Counted from the stretch's first letter, positions 9,486 through 18,680 are shown. The stretch: DNA of 64,000 nt from Pseudopontixanthobacter vadosimaris (GCF_012979275.1 NZ_JABASZ010000032.1:124001-188000), one strand, 5' to 3'. A program made the numbers and translations. Notes: generated by a model not told the origin, from the sequence alone.

Positions 9486-10465
9486 CTGCCCCGGCGCGGT
9501 GCCTCCGCAGTGAATTTCCAGGCAATCTGGCCTTCACGGGTGGTGACGCCTGCCTGCTTTCCGCCAAGCGTTGCCGGTTCTCCGCGGCTAAGGCGTGCGA
9601 CCGCGCGAGCGATCTCGCTGCCACGGGCGCTCGTATCCTTGCCGATGATCCGGCCAATGATCTCCTTGTCGATGAAAGCGCGACCTGCTGCGGGTGCACG
9701 GCCGGGAAAGTAGATGCAGGCGCCATTCTCATGCGTCACCGCATCGCTCCAGATCCCACCGATCATGGCATTCAGGGCACATTCCGCCTCCGCAAGGTGG
9801 CGTGCGCTGCGGGCGATTGCCATCGCGTCCAGCCAATCGGCCGCCGCAAGGTTTCGGCGCATTGCCACCCGGTCGAAACGGTCGTCCTGATTGGAAGGGT
9901 CTGCGACGAAATCGACTCCCGCTGTCGTGACAATTTCCAGAAGTTCAGCCTTGCGCCAGTCCAGCAGGGGCCGGACGAGCAGCCCGCCCCCTTCCGGTGC
10001 GCTGCCTGTGGCACGAATGCCGGAAAGGCCGGCAAGGCCGCTGCCCCGGTTCAGCCGCATCAGCAGGGTTTCGGCCTGATCATCGGCGTGGTGTGCAGTG
10101 GCGAGCGCGGCAAGCCCGCGCCGGGCGGCCCATGCGTTCAAGGCGTGGTAACGAGCCATGCGCGCGGCGGATTGCAGATTGCCCGCAGCCACATCCACGC
10201 GAATGATTTCATGCGTTACGCCCATCTGGCGGCACAGATCGGCGACAAGCGCCGCTTCAGCGCCGCTTTCGAGCCGCAAGCCGTGATCGACGGTCGCAGC
10301 CTCGACAGCGCCATCCAGCGCCGCGTCGGCGAGCAGCAGCAGCGCCATGCTGTCCGGTCCGCCGCTGACCGCGACGCCCAGCCGCCCCGGTCCTGGAAAA
10401 AGCGCGGCCAGACCGGCCGCGAATTTCTCTACCGCAGCAGGTGCCGGACGGGACGGGTGCCGCAT
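9482..10465 (-). CDS. tilS: tRNA(Ile)-lysidine synthetase
   Basis: Attaches lysine to C34 of the CAU-anticodon isoleucine tRNA using ATP, converting its decoding to AUA; an essential cytosolic enzyme. The 327-residue protein has the PP-loop SGGPDS at residues 34-39 and the downstream HHADDQAETLLMRL segment that defines TilS. It is of the short type with only a small C-terminal domain. It lies 4 bases downstream of the YbgF-like gene on the same strand, an order familiar from sphingomonads. It is convergent with the L,D-transpeptidase gene, and the two stop codons share CTAG. Confidence 0.95.
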   Translation of the reverse strand: MRHPSRPAPAAVEKFAAGLAALFPGPGRLGVAVSGGPDSMALLLLADAALDGAVEAATVDHGLRLESGAEAALVADLCRQMGVTHEIIRVDVAAGNLQSAARMARYHALNAWAARRGLAALATAHHADDQAETLLMRLNRGSGLAGLSGIRATGSAPEGGGLLVRPLLDWRKAELLEIVTTAGVDFVADPSNQDDRFDRVAMRRNLAAADWLDAMAIARSARHLAEAECALNAMIGGIWSDAVTHENGACIYFPGRAPAAGRAFIDKEIIGRIIGKDTSARGSEIARAVARLSRGEPATLGGKQAGVTTREGQIAWKFTAEAPRRGS

Positions 10466-10469
10466 TCGG

Positions 10470-11477
10470 TCAATCGCAATTCACCCGCGCCAGGCTGTTC
10501 TGGTAATCGCCCGACAGGCGGCCCGCTGCAATGGCAGGGTAGGTATCGCTAAATTCGGCAAGCGCGATACATGCGCGCTCGGTATCCTCGATGGCGATCA
10601 TCGCCCGGGCGAGATACAGCAGGCTGTCCGGCGCACGCGCGGCCTGCTTGTCCGCCTGGTAGTTCCGCAGGAACCACGGGGCAGCCTCGCGCGGCTTGCC
10701 ATCATCGAGATAGGCGCGGCCCAGAAGATTGCGGCCGTAGGTCACGCGCGAATGGTTGGGATATTTTTCCACGAACAGGTTCAACTGCTGCTGCGCCTCG
10801 GGAAAGAAGCCCGCATCCCACAGGCGGTAGCCATAGGAATATTCGTCATCCCCGGGATCGTCCGTCTGCGGCTTGGCGATGGCCTGCACGGCGGCCAGGC
10901 GCTCCGCACTGGGTGCTGCCACCGGTGCCGGCGACGGGACTGGCGGGCGCGCTGCGGGCGTGGCGGACCCGATCGTGGCCGCCGATGCGGACGCGCCGCC
11001 GCTCATGGCAGCGAGATTGGCATCCGCCGCCGGGGTGCCTGCCGGGGTCGGTCCGGCAGTCGCCGCCTGCACATTGGCACGGCTGGTCACTTCGAGCGCC
11101 GCGAGCCGGGTGCCGAGTTCACGCAGTTCGTTGCCATTTTCCTCGTTCATGGCGGTGAGGCGCTGGAGCGATCCTTCCATGGCGTCGAGCCGGGCGAGGA
11201 TGTCCGTCACTGCGGTGGTGGAAGGTGCGGCAACGCCTGTCGGCTGTGCCGGAGTGCCGGTGATCTCGGGCTCGAAATACCGGCCGTCGGCACCGGGAAA
11301 CACCTTGCGCTGCAAGGCCCTGATCTCCGCCTCCAGCTTGCGGATGCGGGTTTCGGCATTGTCCTGCGCGGCGGCGGGCACCGCCGTCCCGATGACGGAC
11401 AGCGCCGCCAGTCCGCCCAGCACGGTGCGGCGAAAATCTGGCGCATTCGTCTTCCTTGCAGACTGTCGGCTCATCAT
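10470..11477 (-). CDS. YbgF/CpoB-like periplasmic TPR coiled-coil protein
   Basis: A 335-residue exported protein. An N-terminal signal peptide (about residues 15-37, ending AAAQ) leads into a coiled coil (about 40-115, heptad-rich with RIRKLEAEIRALQRK). A long Ala/Pro linker follows, and the C-terminal third has tetratricopeptide-type helices (YSYGYRLWDAGFFPEAQQ, YGRNLLGRAYLDDGKPREAA). This layout is that of YbgF/CpoB, which couples the Tol-Pal system to septal peptidoglycan synthesis. Here the gene is not next to tolQRAB-pal but directly upstream of tilS, as in other sphingomonads. Two adjacent ATGs begin the gene. The family assignment rests on architecture rather than on a diagnostic motif. 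Confidence 0.75.
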   Translation of the reverse strand: MMSRQSARKTNAPDFRRTVLGGLAALSVIGTAVPAAAQDNAETRIRKLEAEIRALQRKVFPGADGRYFEPEITGTPAQPTGVAAPSTTAVTDILARLDAMEGSLQRLTAMNEENGNELRELGTRLAALEVTSRANVQAATAGPTPAGTPAADANLAAMSGGASASAATIGSATPAARPPVPSPAPVAAPSAERLAAVQAIAKPQTDDPGDDEYSYGYRLWDAGFFPEAQQQLNLFVEKYPNHSRVTYGRNLLGRAYLDDGKPREAAPWFLRNYQADKQAARAPDSLLYLARAMIAIEDTERACIALAEFSDTYPAIAAGRLSGDYQNSLARVNCD

Positions 11478-11569
11478 TGTATCCTACCCTCTCCATCCCT
11501 TTACCATGATACGGTCCTGCTTTGGCGCTGCGGCACCGAACGCCCGCTGAACGGGACCGGATTGCGCGG

Positions 11570-12463
11570 TCAGTTCGCAGTTCCGGCGGCAGGTGCACGC
11601 GTGGCTGGCGCAGCAGGCACCTGCGGTATCCCGCCGACCGTGCCAGCCGGCACCGCAGCCTGCGCGGCACCGTCGTTCCGGGCGATCAGCGCCGCTGCAG
11701 TCACCGGAACATCGGACATGACCTGATCTTCCTCCGCCAGGCGCGGCAGTGCACGGCCACCGACCTTGATGTCGAGCAGATCGGGCCGTCCGGTACGCAA
11801 TTGCGGTTCGCTTGCATCGGCGGGCACGGTGTAGGTATCGCCGTCGCTCATCACGCCTTCCATCAGCACGTCACCATTCCCATCGTAGAAGCGGACCCAG
11901 GCTTCGCCGCGCGCAGTGAACACGACCGGTCCGGTCGGTTCGGGCGTGGGCAGGGCGGCGGCCCCTGCTCCAGCCGCCGCTCCCGATGCCGTCCCTGCAA
12001 GCTGCGGTTCGTCGGCGACCAGCGGCGCAGGGCCGGAGCCTGGCGCGAAATAGGCGCGGTAGAACATGAACCCGCCGACCAGCAGCAGCAGGATCGCGAA
12101 GACAGAGAAAAAGGCGAGCCCGCGCGAGGGCACCCGCGCCGGATCGCCGGGTTCGAACGTAGCGGCGCGCTGCTGCTGCGCAGGGCGCGAATGGCCGAGT
12201 TCCGCCCGCACCTCGTCGGTGATTTCGCGGGGGTCCAGCCCCACCACCTTGGCATAGGATCGCGAGAAGCCAACGGCATAGGTGCGCGCCGGTAACGCAT
12301 CGAAATTACCGCTGTCGATCACTGCCAGGTGCCGTTCGGGTATGCGCGTCTCGGCGGAGACCTGCTCCAGCGACAGCCCGGCAGCTTCGCGCGCGCTGCG
12401 CAGCCTCTCTCCGGCCCCGCCATAGGCGGCGGTTTCGTGAATGCCCGTATCCTCGTCCTTCAT
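11570..12463 (-). CDS. RodZ-like helix-turn-helix membrane protein
   Basis: A 297-residue bitopic protein. Residues ~15-85 are a RodZ-type Xre-like helix-turn-helix (GERLRSAREAAGLSLEQVS, then TYAVGFSRSYAKVVGLD). One membrane segment (~residues 125-147, LAFFSVFAILLLLVGGFMF) follows, and the periplasmic end matches the DUF4115 type (AWVRFYDGNGDVLMEG). RodZ bridges MreB and the wall elongation machinery. The frame is open up to 12631, but ATG 12463 has GGGA upstream and the protein from there fits the family, so the longer N-terminus is dropped. It precedes the YbgF-like gene by 92 bases and may be co-transcribed. The similarity is to the RodZ architecture; function in cell shape is inferred. 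Confidence 0.78.
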   Translation of the reverse strand: MKDEDTGIHETAAYGGAGERLRSAREAAGLSLEQVSAETRIPERHLAVIDSGNFDALPARTYAVGFSRSYAKVVGLDPREITDEVRAELGHSRPAQQQRAATFEPGDPARVPSRGLAFFSVFAILLLLVGGFMFYRAYFAPGSGPAPLVADEPQLAGTASGAAAGAGAAALPTPEPTGPVVFTARGEAWVRFYDGNGDVLMEGVMSDGDTYTVPADASEPQLRTGRPDLLDIKVGGRALPRLAEEDQVMSDVPVTAAALIARNDGAAQAAVPAGTVGGIPQVPAAPATRAPAAGTAN

Positions 12464-12664
12464 GCGTTTTCCCGTCGCAATTCCTGCTTTGGCCCTGCCC
12501 CGGACCTGTTTAGATGCTCGTCCGGCACCGGTTAGCCCCGCGCCAGCCTTCTGTTCTGTCTCTGCCGGCGCAGCCTGCCTTCTGTTAACCACAGACGAGA
12601 GGCGGGCGCTATCCCTGTCGAGCATCTGCATCGTTCGAAACAGGCGCTGCTGCGGCAGGAGAGG

Positions 12665-14935
12665 CTAATCCGTCTCGATCTCGCGCTCGTCCGCCCACGC
12701 CTTCAGTGCTGAGCGCAGATCGGCTGGTGGAGAGTGAATGAACCCGGCCATCGCCTCCTCTATTTCCGGCAGATCGACTTTGCGGACAAGCTCCTTGATC
12801 GGCCCCACCGAAGCGGGGCTGATCGACAGGCGCCGGATACCCAGCCCAAGCAGCGCCAGCGCTTCCAGCCTGCGGCCGCCCATTTCCCCGCACACGCCCA
12901 GATCGACGGGATAGCGGACGGTGGCCTTCACGATCCGGTTCAGAAAACGCATGATCGAAATGCTCAGCCAGTCGTACCGTTCGGCCAGCTTGGGGTTGGC
13001 GCGATCCGCCGCGAAAAGAAATTGCGTCAGATCGTTGGTGCCGATCGAGAGAAAGCTGAGCCGCGGCGCAAGCTGGTCCAGAACTTCGGCAAGCGCAGGC
13101 ACTTCCAGCATCGCGCCATAGCGGATCTGATCGGGCAAAGCTTTCTTCTGCAAGCGCAGGAAGCGGAGCTGATCTTCGAACACGGCCTTTGCCGCGTCGA
13201 ATTCCCACGGCTCGCTCACCATCGGGAACATGACATTCAGCGGCCTGCCTGCGGCAGCTTCCAGCAGCGCGCGCGCCTGCGCCTTCAGCAGACCCTCACG
13301 CTCCAGCGCCAGGCGCAGCGCCCGCCAGCCCATCGCCGGGTTCTCGTCCAGTTCGGCCGCGCCGGGGCGCAGATAGGGCACGGCCTTGTCGCCGCCGATA
13401 TCGACGGTGCGGAAGATCACCGGCTTGTCCCCGGCGGTATCTAGCACATCGCGGTAGAGCCGCGTCTGCCGGTCGCGCTGAGGCAGGGTGGCGGAAACCA
13501 GGAACTGGAATTCGGTGCGGAACAGGCCGATGCCGTCGGCCCCGGTCAAGGCGAGGCTCGGCATGTCGTCGCGCAGGCCTGCATTCATCATCACCTGCAC
13601 GCGCTGCCCGTCGCGGCTGAACGGTTCCACGTCGCGCAATTCGACATAGGCGGCCTGTTTCCGGCGCGAAGCGGCCATGCGGGCGGCGAAATCCTCCGCC
13701 ATCGGCTGCGCCGGGCGCACGGTGGCAGAGGCACGGTCGGCATCGAGCAGGATGGTGTCGCCATCGTTCACGACGCCGCGCAGGCCCCGGACCCTGCCCA
13801 GCACCGGCACGCCCATCGCCCGCGCGACGATGACCACATGCGCGGTGAGCGAACCTTCTTCCAGCAGCACGCCCTTCAGGCGGCGGCGATCATATTCCAG
13901 CAGTTCGGCAGGGCCGAGATTGCGGGCGATCAGGATGGTGTCGCGGCGCAGCCCCTGCGTCGCGGCGGTGCCGAGCTGCCCCGAAACGATCCGCAGCAGC
14001 CGGTTGGCCAGATCCTCCAGATCGTGCATCCGGTTGGCCAGCAGCGGATCGTCGATCTCGCGCATCCGCATGCGGGTATGCTGCTGCACCCTCTCGATGG
14101 CAGCCTCGGCCGTCAGGCCGGAATCAATGGCGCTGTTGATTCGCCGCGCCCAGCCCTCGTCATAGGCGAACATCCGGTAGGTCTGCAGCACCTCCTCCAG
14201 CTCGCCGCCGACGCCGAATTCAGCCTGCGCGGTCATCTTGTCGATCTGTTCGCGCATCCGGTCGAAAGCGCGGTAGACGCGTTGCCGCTCGGCCTCGGTA
14301 TCCTCCGCGACGATCTGGTCGATGGTGACCCGCGGCTGGTGGAACACGGCATCGCCGCAGGCCACGCCCTTCACCAGCGTCAGACCGGTCAGCAGGGCGG
14401 GCCCGGTCTGCTCGACCGTCAGCCCCCGCGCCGCCTCGTCATCGACCAGCCCGGCATTGGCGATCAGTTCGGACAGGACCATCGCGGTGGTCTGCAAAGC
14501 CTCGATCTCGACATCTTCATACCGGCGCGGATCGACATGCTGCACGCACAGCGTGCCCACCGCCCGTTCGCGGTGGACGATGGGGACGCCGGCGAAGCTG
14601 TTGAATTTTTCCTCGCCCGTTTCGGGGCGGTAGAGGAAGTCAGGATGAGCCTTAGCCTCGGCAAGGTTCAGCGTTTCGATCCGGTCGGCGATCGTGCCCG
14701 ACAGGCCTTCCCCCATGGCAAGGCGGGTAACATGCACCGCAGCCTGGTTCAGCCCGCGCGTGGCGAATAGTTCCAGCATCCCGTCGCGCAGCAGATAGAT
14801 CGAGCAAACCTCGCTATCGAGCGTTTCGCCGATAATCTCGACCACGCGGTCCAGCTTGCCCTGCACATGCATGCGGCTGGCCATCACCTCGTGCAACTGG
14901 GTCAGGATCGAACGGGCTGAGGCGGCGGCTGTCAT
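12665..14935 (-). CDS. ptsP: Phosphoenolpyruvate-protein phosphotransferase of the nitrogen PTS (GAF-EI)
   Basis: Enzyme I of the regulatory nitrogen PTS, which autophosphorylates with PEP and passes phosphate to NPr. The 756 residues comprise a GAF sensor domain (about 1-150), a swivelling phosphohistidine domain with active His366 in SLTAHVVIVARAMG, and a PEP-binding TIM barrel with IGLFRTEFQFL, SIGTNDLTQF and the catalytic Cys in VCGEMGG near residue 690. In alphaproteobacteria this GAF branch senses nitrogen-status metabolites such as glutamine (known for the family). No EIIA or NPr gene is next to it. The flanking DUF465 genes recur beside ptsP in relatives. Confidence 0.95.
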   Translation of the reverse strand: MTAAASARSILTQLHEVMASRMHVQGKLDRVVEIIGETLDSEVCSIYLLRDGMLELFATRGLNQAAVHVTRLAMGEGLSGTIADRIETLNLAEAKAHPDFLYRPETGEEKFNSFAGVPIVHRERAVGTLCVQHVDPRRYEDVEIEALQTTAMVLSELIANAGLVDDEAARGLTVEQTGPALLTGLTLVKGVACGDAVFHQPRVTIDQIVAEDTEAERQRVYRAFDRMREQIDKMTAQAEFGVGGELEEVLQTYRMFAYDEGWARRINSAIDSGLTAEAAIERVQQHTRMRMREIDDPLLANRMHDLEDLANRLLRIVSGQLGTAATQGLRRDTILIARNLGPAELLEYDRRRLKGVLLEEGSLTAHVVIVARAMGVPVLGRVRGLRGVVNDGDTILLDADRASATVRPAQPMAEDFAARMAASRRKQAAYVELRDVEPFSRDGQRVQVMMNAGLRDDMPSLALTGADGIGLFRTEFQFLVSATLPQRDRQTRLYRDVLDTAGDKPVIFRTVDIGGDKAVPYLRPGAAELDENPAMGWRALRLALEREGLLKAQARALLEAAAGRPLNVMFPMVSEPWEFDAAKAVFEDQLRFLRLQKKALPDQIRYGAMLEVPALAEVLDQLAPRLSFLSIGTNDLTQFLFAADRANPKLAERYDWLSISIMRFLNRIVKATVRYPVDLGVCGEMGGRRLEALALLGLGIRRLSISPASVGPIKELVRKVDLPEIEEAMAGFIHSPPADLRSALKAWADEREIETD

Positions 14936-14980
14936 GACCGCCGCCTATAGCACGTTATGCGCCCTGCGAAACGCAGGCCG

Positions 14981-15136
14981 TCAATTGGCCGCCAATTCTT
15001 CCTTGATGCGAAGCTTGTTCTTCTTCAGTCGCTGGATAGTCGCCGTGTCGGGGTCGGGACGGCCCTGCTCCATTCGCAATTGTGCCTCCAGACCGGCATG
15101 TTTGCGTTCGAGGCTTTCGACATGGGACGTGCTCAT
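14981..15136 (-). CDS. DUF465 (YdcH-type) small protein
   Basis: A 51-residue protein beginning MSTSHVESLERKHAGLE and ending in KKNKLRIKEELAAN. The pattern of a short helical hairpin with a basic LKKxKLxxK block is the DUF465/YdcH signature; these proteins have no established function. The start is supported by AAAGGAGA placed 5 bases before the ATG on the minus strand. It lies just upstream of ptsP, 45 bases from its start, on the same strand and is probably co-transcribed with it. A second DUF465 gene lies divergently at 15373. Confidence 0.8.
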   Translation of the reverse strand: MSTSHVESLERKHAGLEAQLRMEQGRPDPDTATIQRLKKNKLRIKEELAAN

Positions 15137-15372
15137 CGGCTTCTCCTTTTCGGCTTCGACCAGCAGCCTGCAGCTTCAGCGCCCTGGGCACCGAGACTGG
15201 CAGGCCTCTGCGGCGACTCGCCTCAATGGCCATGTCCCGGCTGGCAAGCGCCGCAACACAGACGAACCATGAAATCGCGCCTTTGCGAAGGGCGCAATTA
15301 TGCTTAAGCGACGAGCATCGCATCATGAGCGACGAATTGCAGCCATGATGCCCGGAAGGATGAATCGCGAGC

Positions 15373-15570
15373 ATGGATGAACAGACCCTGCGCAAGCAGC
15401 TTGACGCCCTGCGCATCGAACATCGCGACCTCGACGCCGCCATCGATGCGCTGAGCCTGACGGATTTTCCGGATCAGTTGCAGATCATGCGGCTGAAAAA
15501 GCGCAAGCTTCGGCTGAAGGACCAGATCGCCAATGTCGCGGACATTCTGCTGCCGGACATAATCGCCTGA
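15373..15570 (+). CDS. DUF465 (YdcH-type) small protein
   Basis: A 65-residue, highly charged helical protein with the DUF465 block MRLKKRKLRLKDQI at about residues 39-52. It is a paralogue of the 51-residue protein encoded divergently at 14981-15136, from which it is separated by a 236-base intergenic stretch that shows no other gene. AAGGA about 13 bases upstream of the ATG is a poor ribosome site. No function is established for this family; a role in protein-protein contacts is likely from the two-helix shape. Confidence 0.8.
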   Translation: MDEQTLRKQLDALRIEHRDLDAAIDALSLTDFPDQLQIMRLKKRKLRLKDQIANVADILLPDIIA

Positions 15571-15647
15571 ACGATCCCCTGATAGAAAGACTTATGCACA
15601 GGCCCTTCCGAGGACGGATGACGTCCGGAGCATTATTTTCTCATTTC

Positions 15648-15684
15648 GACTCTAGCGCGATTCGCAGCGATTCCCTAGCGATTC
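15648..15684. promoter_or_regulatory. Four helically phased GANTC (CcrM-type) sites
   Basis: GACTC at 15648, and GATTC at 15659, 15669 and 15680, lie 11, 10 and 11 bases apart, ending 3 bases before the DUF1465 start codon. Three of them sit in direct repeats of GCGATTC. GANTC is the methylation target of CcrM, and GcrA uses such sites at cell-cycle promoters in alphaproteobacteria (established knowledge). The dense helical phasing is seen directly; the regulatory role is inferred. Confidence 0.5.
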
Positions 15685-15687
15685 GCA

Positions 15688-16191
15688 ATGGCAGTCTCGT
15701 CCGACATCACCCGCTCCATCATCAACACGCTCTATGCACAGGCGCTGGTTCTGGCCGACGAGGTCCGCCTCGCCTTCACCATCGACCCCGCCGGTGACGG
15801 CGTATCTGCCGCCGGCGAGGATGCCGACCGGGTGAGGATCGCGCATTTCGTCGAAGGTTTGCGCACCACCACGCGGACCATGCATGTGCTTGCCTGGCTG
15901 CTGAACCAGCGTGCATTCCTGGCGGGCGAGATCAGCGAGACGCAATTGCGCCGCCATGGCAAGCTTCCTGCAGATCGGCTCGCGGATGCGGACTGCCTCG
16001 CTCTCCTGCCGCCTGAAACGCAGGAAATCATCGCGCAGACGCGGCGATTGCACCAGCGTATCGCGCGCCTGGATGCAGAATGGCGCCGGGCTCCGGGCGA
16101 TGTGAGCGGAACCTCCGTTCCCCAGCATCGCGGCGGCGGCACCGTGTGGAAGATGCAGCAACGTCTGGGCCAGGCGATGCAACTGAACTGA
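15688..16191 (+). CDS. DUF1465 family protein
   Basis: A 167-residue, mostly helical cytosolic protein that I recognise as DUF1465. It has an N-terminal helix (SSDITRSIINTLYAQALVL), a central helix around TRTMHVLAWLLNQRAF and a C-terminal tail without predicted structure. No catalytic motif is visible and its function is not established. It has no Shine-Dalgarno sequence; the bases before the ATG are instead occupied by four phased GANTC sites, so its expression may follow the cell cycle. It lies downstream of the second DUF465 gene and is convergent with glpK. Confidence 0.75.
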   Translation: MAVSSDITRSIINTLYAQALVLADEVRLAFTIDPAGDGVSAAGEDADRVRIAHFVEGLRTTTRTMHVLAWLLNQRAFLAGEISETQLRRHGKLPADRLADADCLALLPPETQEIIAQTRRLHQRIARLDAEWRRAPGDVSGTSVPQHRGGGTVWKMQQRLGQAMQLN

Positions 16192-16234
16192 GCCGGCGCA
16201 TCGATGCCTGGCGGGGCGCACGCCGTTCCGCGGG

Positions 16235-17707
16235 TCAGGCTGCCGACAGCGCCTTGCGCCAGCGCGCCAGCCGCTCTGCCCGCTGCCCCTGATCCAGCTG
16301 CGGCGTGAACAGGGCCGCGCCGCCGCGCATCGCCTTCGTCGCCGCAGGCAGATCGGAGAACCAGCCGCAACCCAAAGCGGCGAGCATGGCAGCGCCCAGG
16401 GCTGTCGTCTCGATGAATTCGGGGCGTTCGACCGGCAGGTCGAGCATGTCGGCAAGATCCTGCGCCATCCAGTCATTCGCGCTCATCCCGCCGTCGATCC
16501 GCAGATTGGCCCAGCGTGCGCCGTCGGCGGCGAAGGCGGTCGCCAGATCCCATGTCTGATGCGCCATGGATTCAAGCGCCGCCCGCACGATCTGCGCGCG
16601 CCCGCTGGAAAAACTGAGTCCCGCGATCACGCCGCGTGCATCGGCATTCCAATGCGGTGCGCCCAGCCCGGCCAAAGCAGGAACAATGGTCACCTCGCCG
16701 CTGCTCGTCACCGAACGGGCGAGGTCTTCCGTTTCTGCCGCCGTGTCGATCAGGCCCAGGGTATCGCGCAGCCACTGGATCAGACTGCCCGCCACGAACA
16801 CCGATCCTTCCAGCGCATAAGTCCGCCTGCCGCCAAGCTGCATCAGCACGGTGCCGAGCAGCCGATGAGAGGACCGGGGAATCGTGCTGCCCATATTCGC
16901 CAGCACGAAGGCACCCGTGCCATAGGTCGCCTTGACCTCGCCCGGATCGAGACAGGCCTGCCCGATCGTCGCCGCCTGCTGGTCGCCCGCCAGACCGGTG
17001 ACGGGTATGGCCCTGCCGAGCCATGCTGCATCGGCCTCCGCCAGCGCGCCGGCATTGTCGCAGATGCGGGGCAGCGCCTGTTCCGGAACTCCGAACAGGG
17101 CGCAAAGCCCAGGGTCGGGCGCATCGCCGTCCAGCGGCAGCAGCAGGGTGCGGCTGGCATTGCTGGCATCGCTGACGTGCAGGCCTTTCGAAAGGCGGAA
17201 TGTCAGCCAACTCTCAACCGTTCCGAAAGCCAGCGTCCCGTCCCTTGCCGCGGCGGCGACCGCCGGTTCATTCTCTAGCAGCCAGCGCATCTTCGTCGCC
17301 GAGAAATATGGGTCGAGAAGCAATCCGGTGCGCTGCTGCACCAGCGCTTCGTAGCCCTCGTCGCGCAGGGCCTGACACATGCGGGCGGTGCGCCGGTCCT
17401 GCCAGACGATCGCGCGCGACAGCGGCTCGCCCGTATCGCGGTTCCAGGCCACGACCGTTTCCCGCTGGTTGGCGATGCCGATGGCGGCGACGCTCGCCGC
17501 GCCGCCGATCCGGCCCACCACCTCACGCGCGCAGGCCAGCGTTTCCTGCCATAACTGCTGTGCATCATGTTCGACCCAGCCTGGCCTGGGATAGAATTGC
17601 GACAGGGCGCGGCTGGCGCTGGCGGTAACCGTACCATCGGCGGTGAACAGCATGGCACGCGTGGATGTCGTCCCCGCATCCAGCACCAATATATGGTCGC
17701 CCGTCAT
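16235..17707 (-). CDS. glpK: Glycerol kinase
   Basis: Phosphorylates glycerol to sn-glycerol 3-phosphate with ATP. The protein is 490 residues, the standard length. Near the N-terminus it has the FGGY-kinase ATP motif DAGTTSTRAMLF (residues ~8-19) and the glycerol-binding stretch NQRETVVAWNRDTG followed by IVWQDRRT. The C-terminal FGGY ATPase segment reads RIDGGMSANDWMAQ. The frame extends upstream to 17890, but ATG 17707 has AGGAG a few bases away and matches the family N-terminus. No glpF, glpD or glpR lies nearby, so the gene is isolated from the usual regulon. Confidence 0.95.
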   Translation of the reverse strand: MTGDHILVLDAGTTSTRAMLFTADGTVTASASRALSQFYPRPGWVEHDAQQLWQETLACAREVVGRIGGAASVAAIGIANQRETVVAWNRDTGEPLSRAIVWQDRRTARMCQALRDEGYEALVQQRTGLLLDPYFSATKMRWLLENEPAVAAAARDGTLAFGTVESWLTFRLSKGLHVSDASNASRTLLLPLDGDAPDPGLCALFGVPEQALPRICDNAGALAEADAAWLGRAIPVTGLAGDQQAATIGQACLDPGEVKATYGTGAFVLANMGSTIPRSSHRLLGTVLMQLGGRRTYALEGSVFVAGSLIQWLRDTLGLIDTAAETEDLARSVTSSGEVTIVPALAGLGAPHWNADARGVIAGLSFSSGRAQIVRAALESMAHQTWDLATAFAADGARWANLRIDGGMSANDWMAQDLADMLDLPVERPEFIETTALGAAMLAALGCGWFSDLPAATKAMRGGAALFTPQLDQGQRAERLARWRKALSAA

Positions 17708-17765
17708 TCCGAAACTCCTGCGAATGTCTGCCCTGCGGCGATTTCGCCGGACGAGACAGGGTGAC

Positions 17766-18680
17766 ATGGCGCAGTTTCGACCCCATATGCAAGCCATGGC
17801 CCGAAGCGCTTCCGCACCCGAGCAACAGTCGGCACCCACCGGAGAGGTGGAGGTGCTGGAGCCGCTGGTGCGCCGCGTGCTGGCACCCAATCCCTCGCCC
17901 TACACCTATACCGGCACGCAGACCTATATCGTCGGCGCAGGCGAAGACGTGGCGGTGATCGATCCCGGCCCTGCCGATGAAGCGCATCTGGACGCGCTCG
18001 TCCGCGCGCTGGAGGGCAGGATCGTGACAGCCATCGCCTGCACTCACACTCACCGCGACCATTCGCCCGCCGCCGCGCCGCTGGCCGCCCGCACCGGCGC
18101 GCCGATCATCGGCTGCGCGCCGCTGGCGATCGAAAGCGATGGTCCGCGCGCCGATGCGCCGTTCGACACCGACTATTCGCCCGACCGGATACTTGCGGAT
18201 GGCGAGGCGATCGCCGGGCCGGACTGGACCCTGCGCGCCGTGCACACGCCCGGCCATGTCTCCAACCACCTCTGTTTCGCGCTGGAGGAAAGCGCCGCGC
18301 TGTTCACCGGCGATCACGTGATGGGCTGGTCGACCAGCGTGGTCGTGCCGCCCGATGGCGACATGGCCGATTACATGGCCAGCCTGGAGAAGCTGCAGCA
18401 GCGCGAAGACCGTATCTATTACCCCGCCCATGGCCCGGCAGTGGAGAACCCGCGCCAGCTGGTGCGCGGGATGATGGGCCACCGCCGCCAGCGCGAACGG
18501 CAGATATTGCGCCTGCTGGGCGAAAATGCGCAGAGCGCCGCCGATATGGTGCCGCAGATGTACAAGGGGCTGGACCCGCGCCTGATCCCCGCGGCGCGGA
18601 TGAGCGTGACGGCGCATCTGATCGATCTGGAACGCCGCGGGCAGGCCGCTCGTTCAGGCGACATATGGCGCGAGGGCTGA
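17766..18680 (+). CDS. Metallo-beta-lactamase fold hydrolase (LACTB2-like)
   Basis: A 304-residue cytosolic hydrolase. The zinc motif THTHRDH is at residues 93-99, with the later ligands HTPGHVSNH and FTGDHVMG. The C-terminal ~80 residues form a winged-helix-like region (QILRLLGENAQSAADMV) as in the LACTB2/RNase-Z-related branch. Members act as endoribonucleases or thioester hydrolases, and the substrate here cannot be read from sequence. I start at ATG 17766, preceded by AGGG; a second in-frame ATG follows at residue 9. It is divergent from glpK by 58 bases. Confidence 0.85.
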   Translation: MAQFRPHMQAMARSASAPEQQSAPTGEVEVLEPLVRRVLAPNPSPYTYTGTQTYIVGAGEDVAVIDPGPADEAHLDALVRALEGRIVTAIACTHTHRDHSPAAAPLAARTGAPIIGCAPLAIESDGPRADAPFDTDYSPDRILADGEAIAGPDWTLRAVHTPGHVSNHLCFALEESAALFTGDHVMGWSTSVVVPPDGDMADYMASLEKLQQREDRIYYPAHGPAVENPRQLVRGMMGHRRQRERQILRLLGENAQSAADMVPQMYKGLDPRLIPAARMSVTAHLIDLERRGQAARSGDIWREG

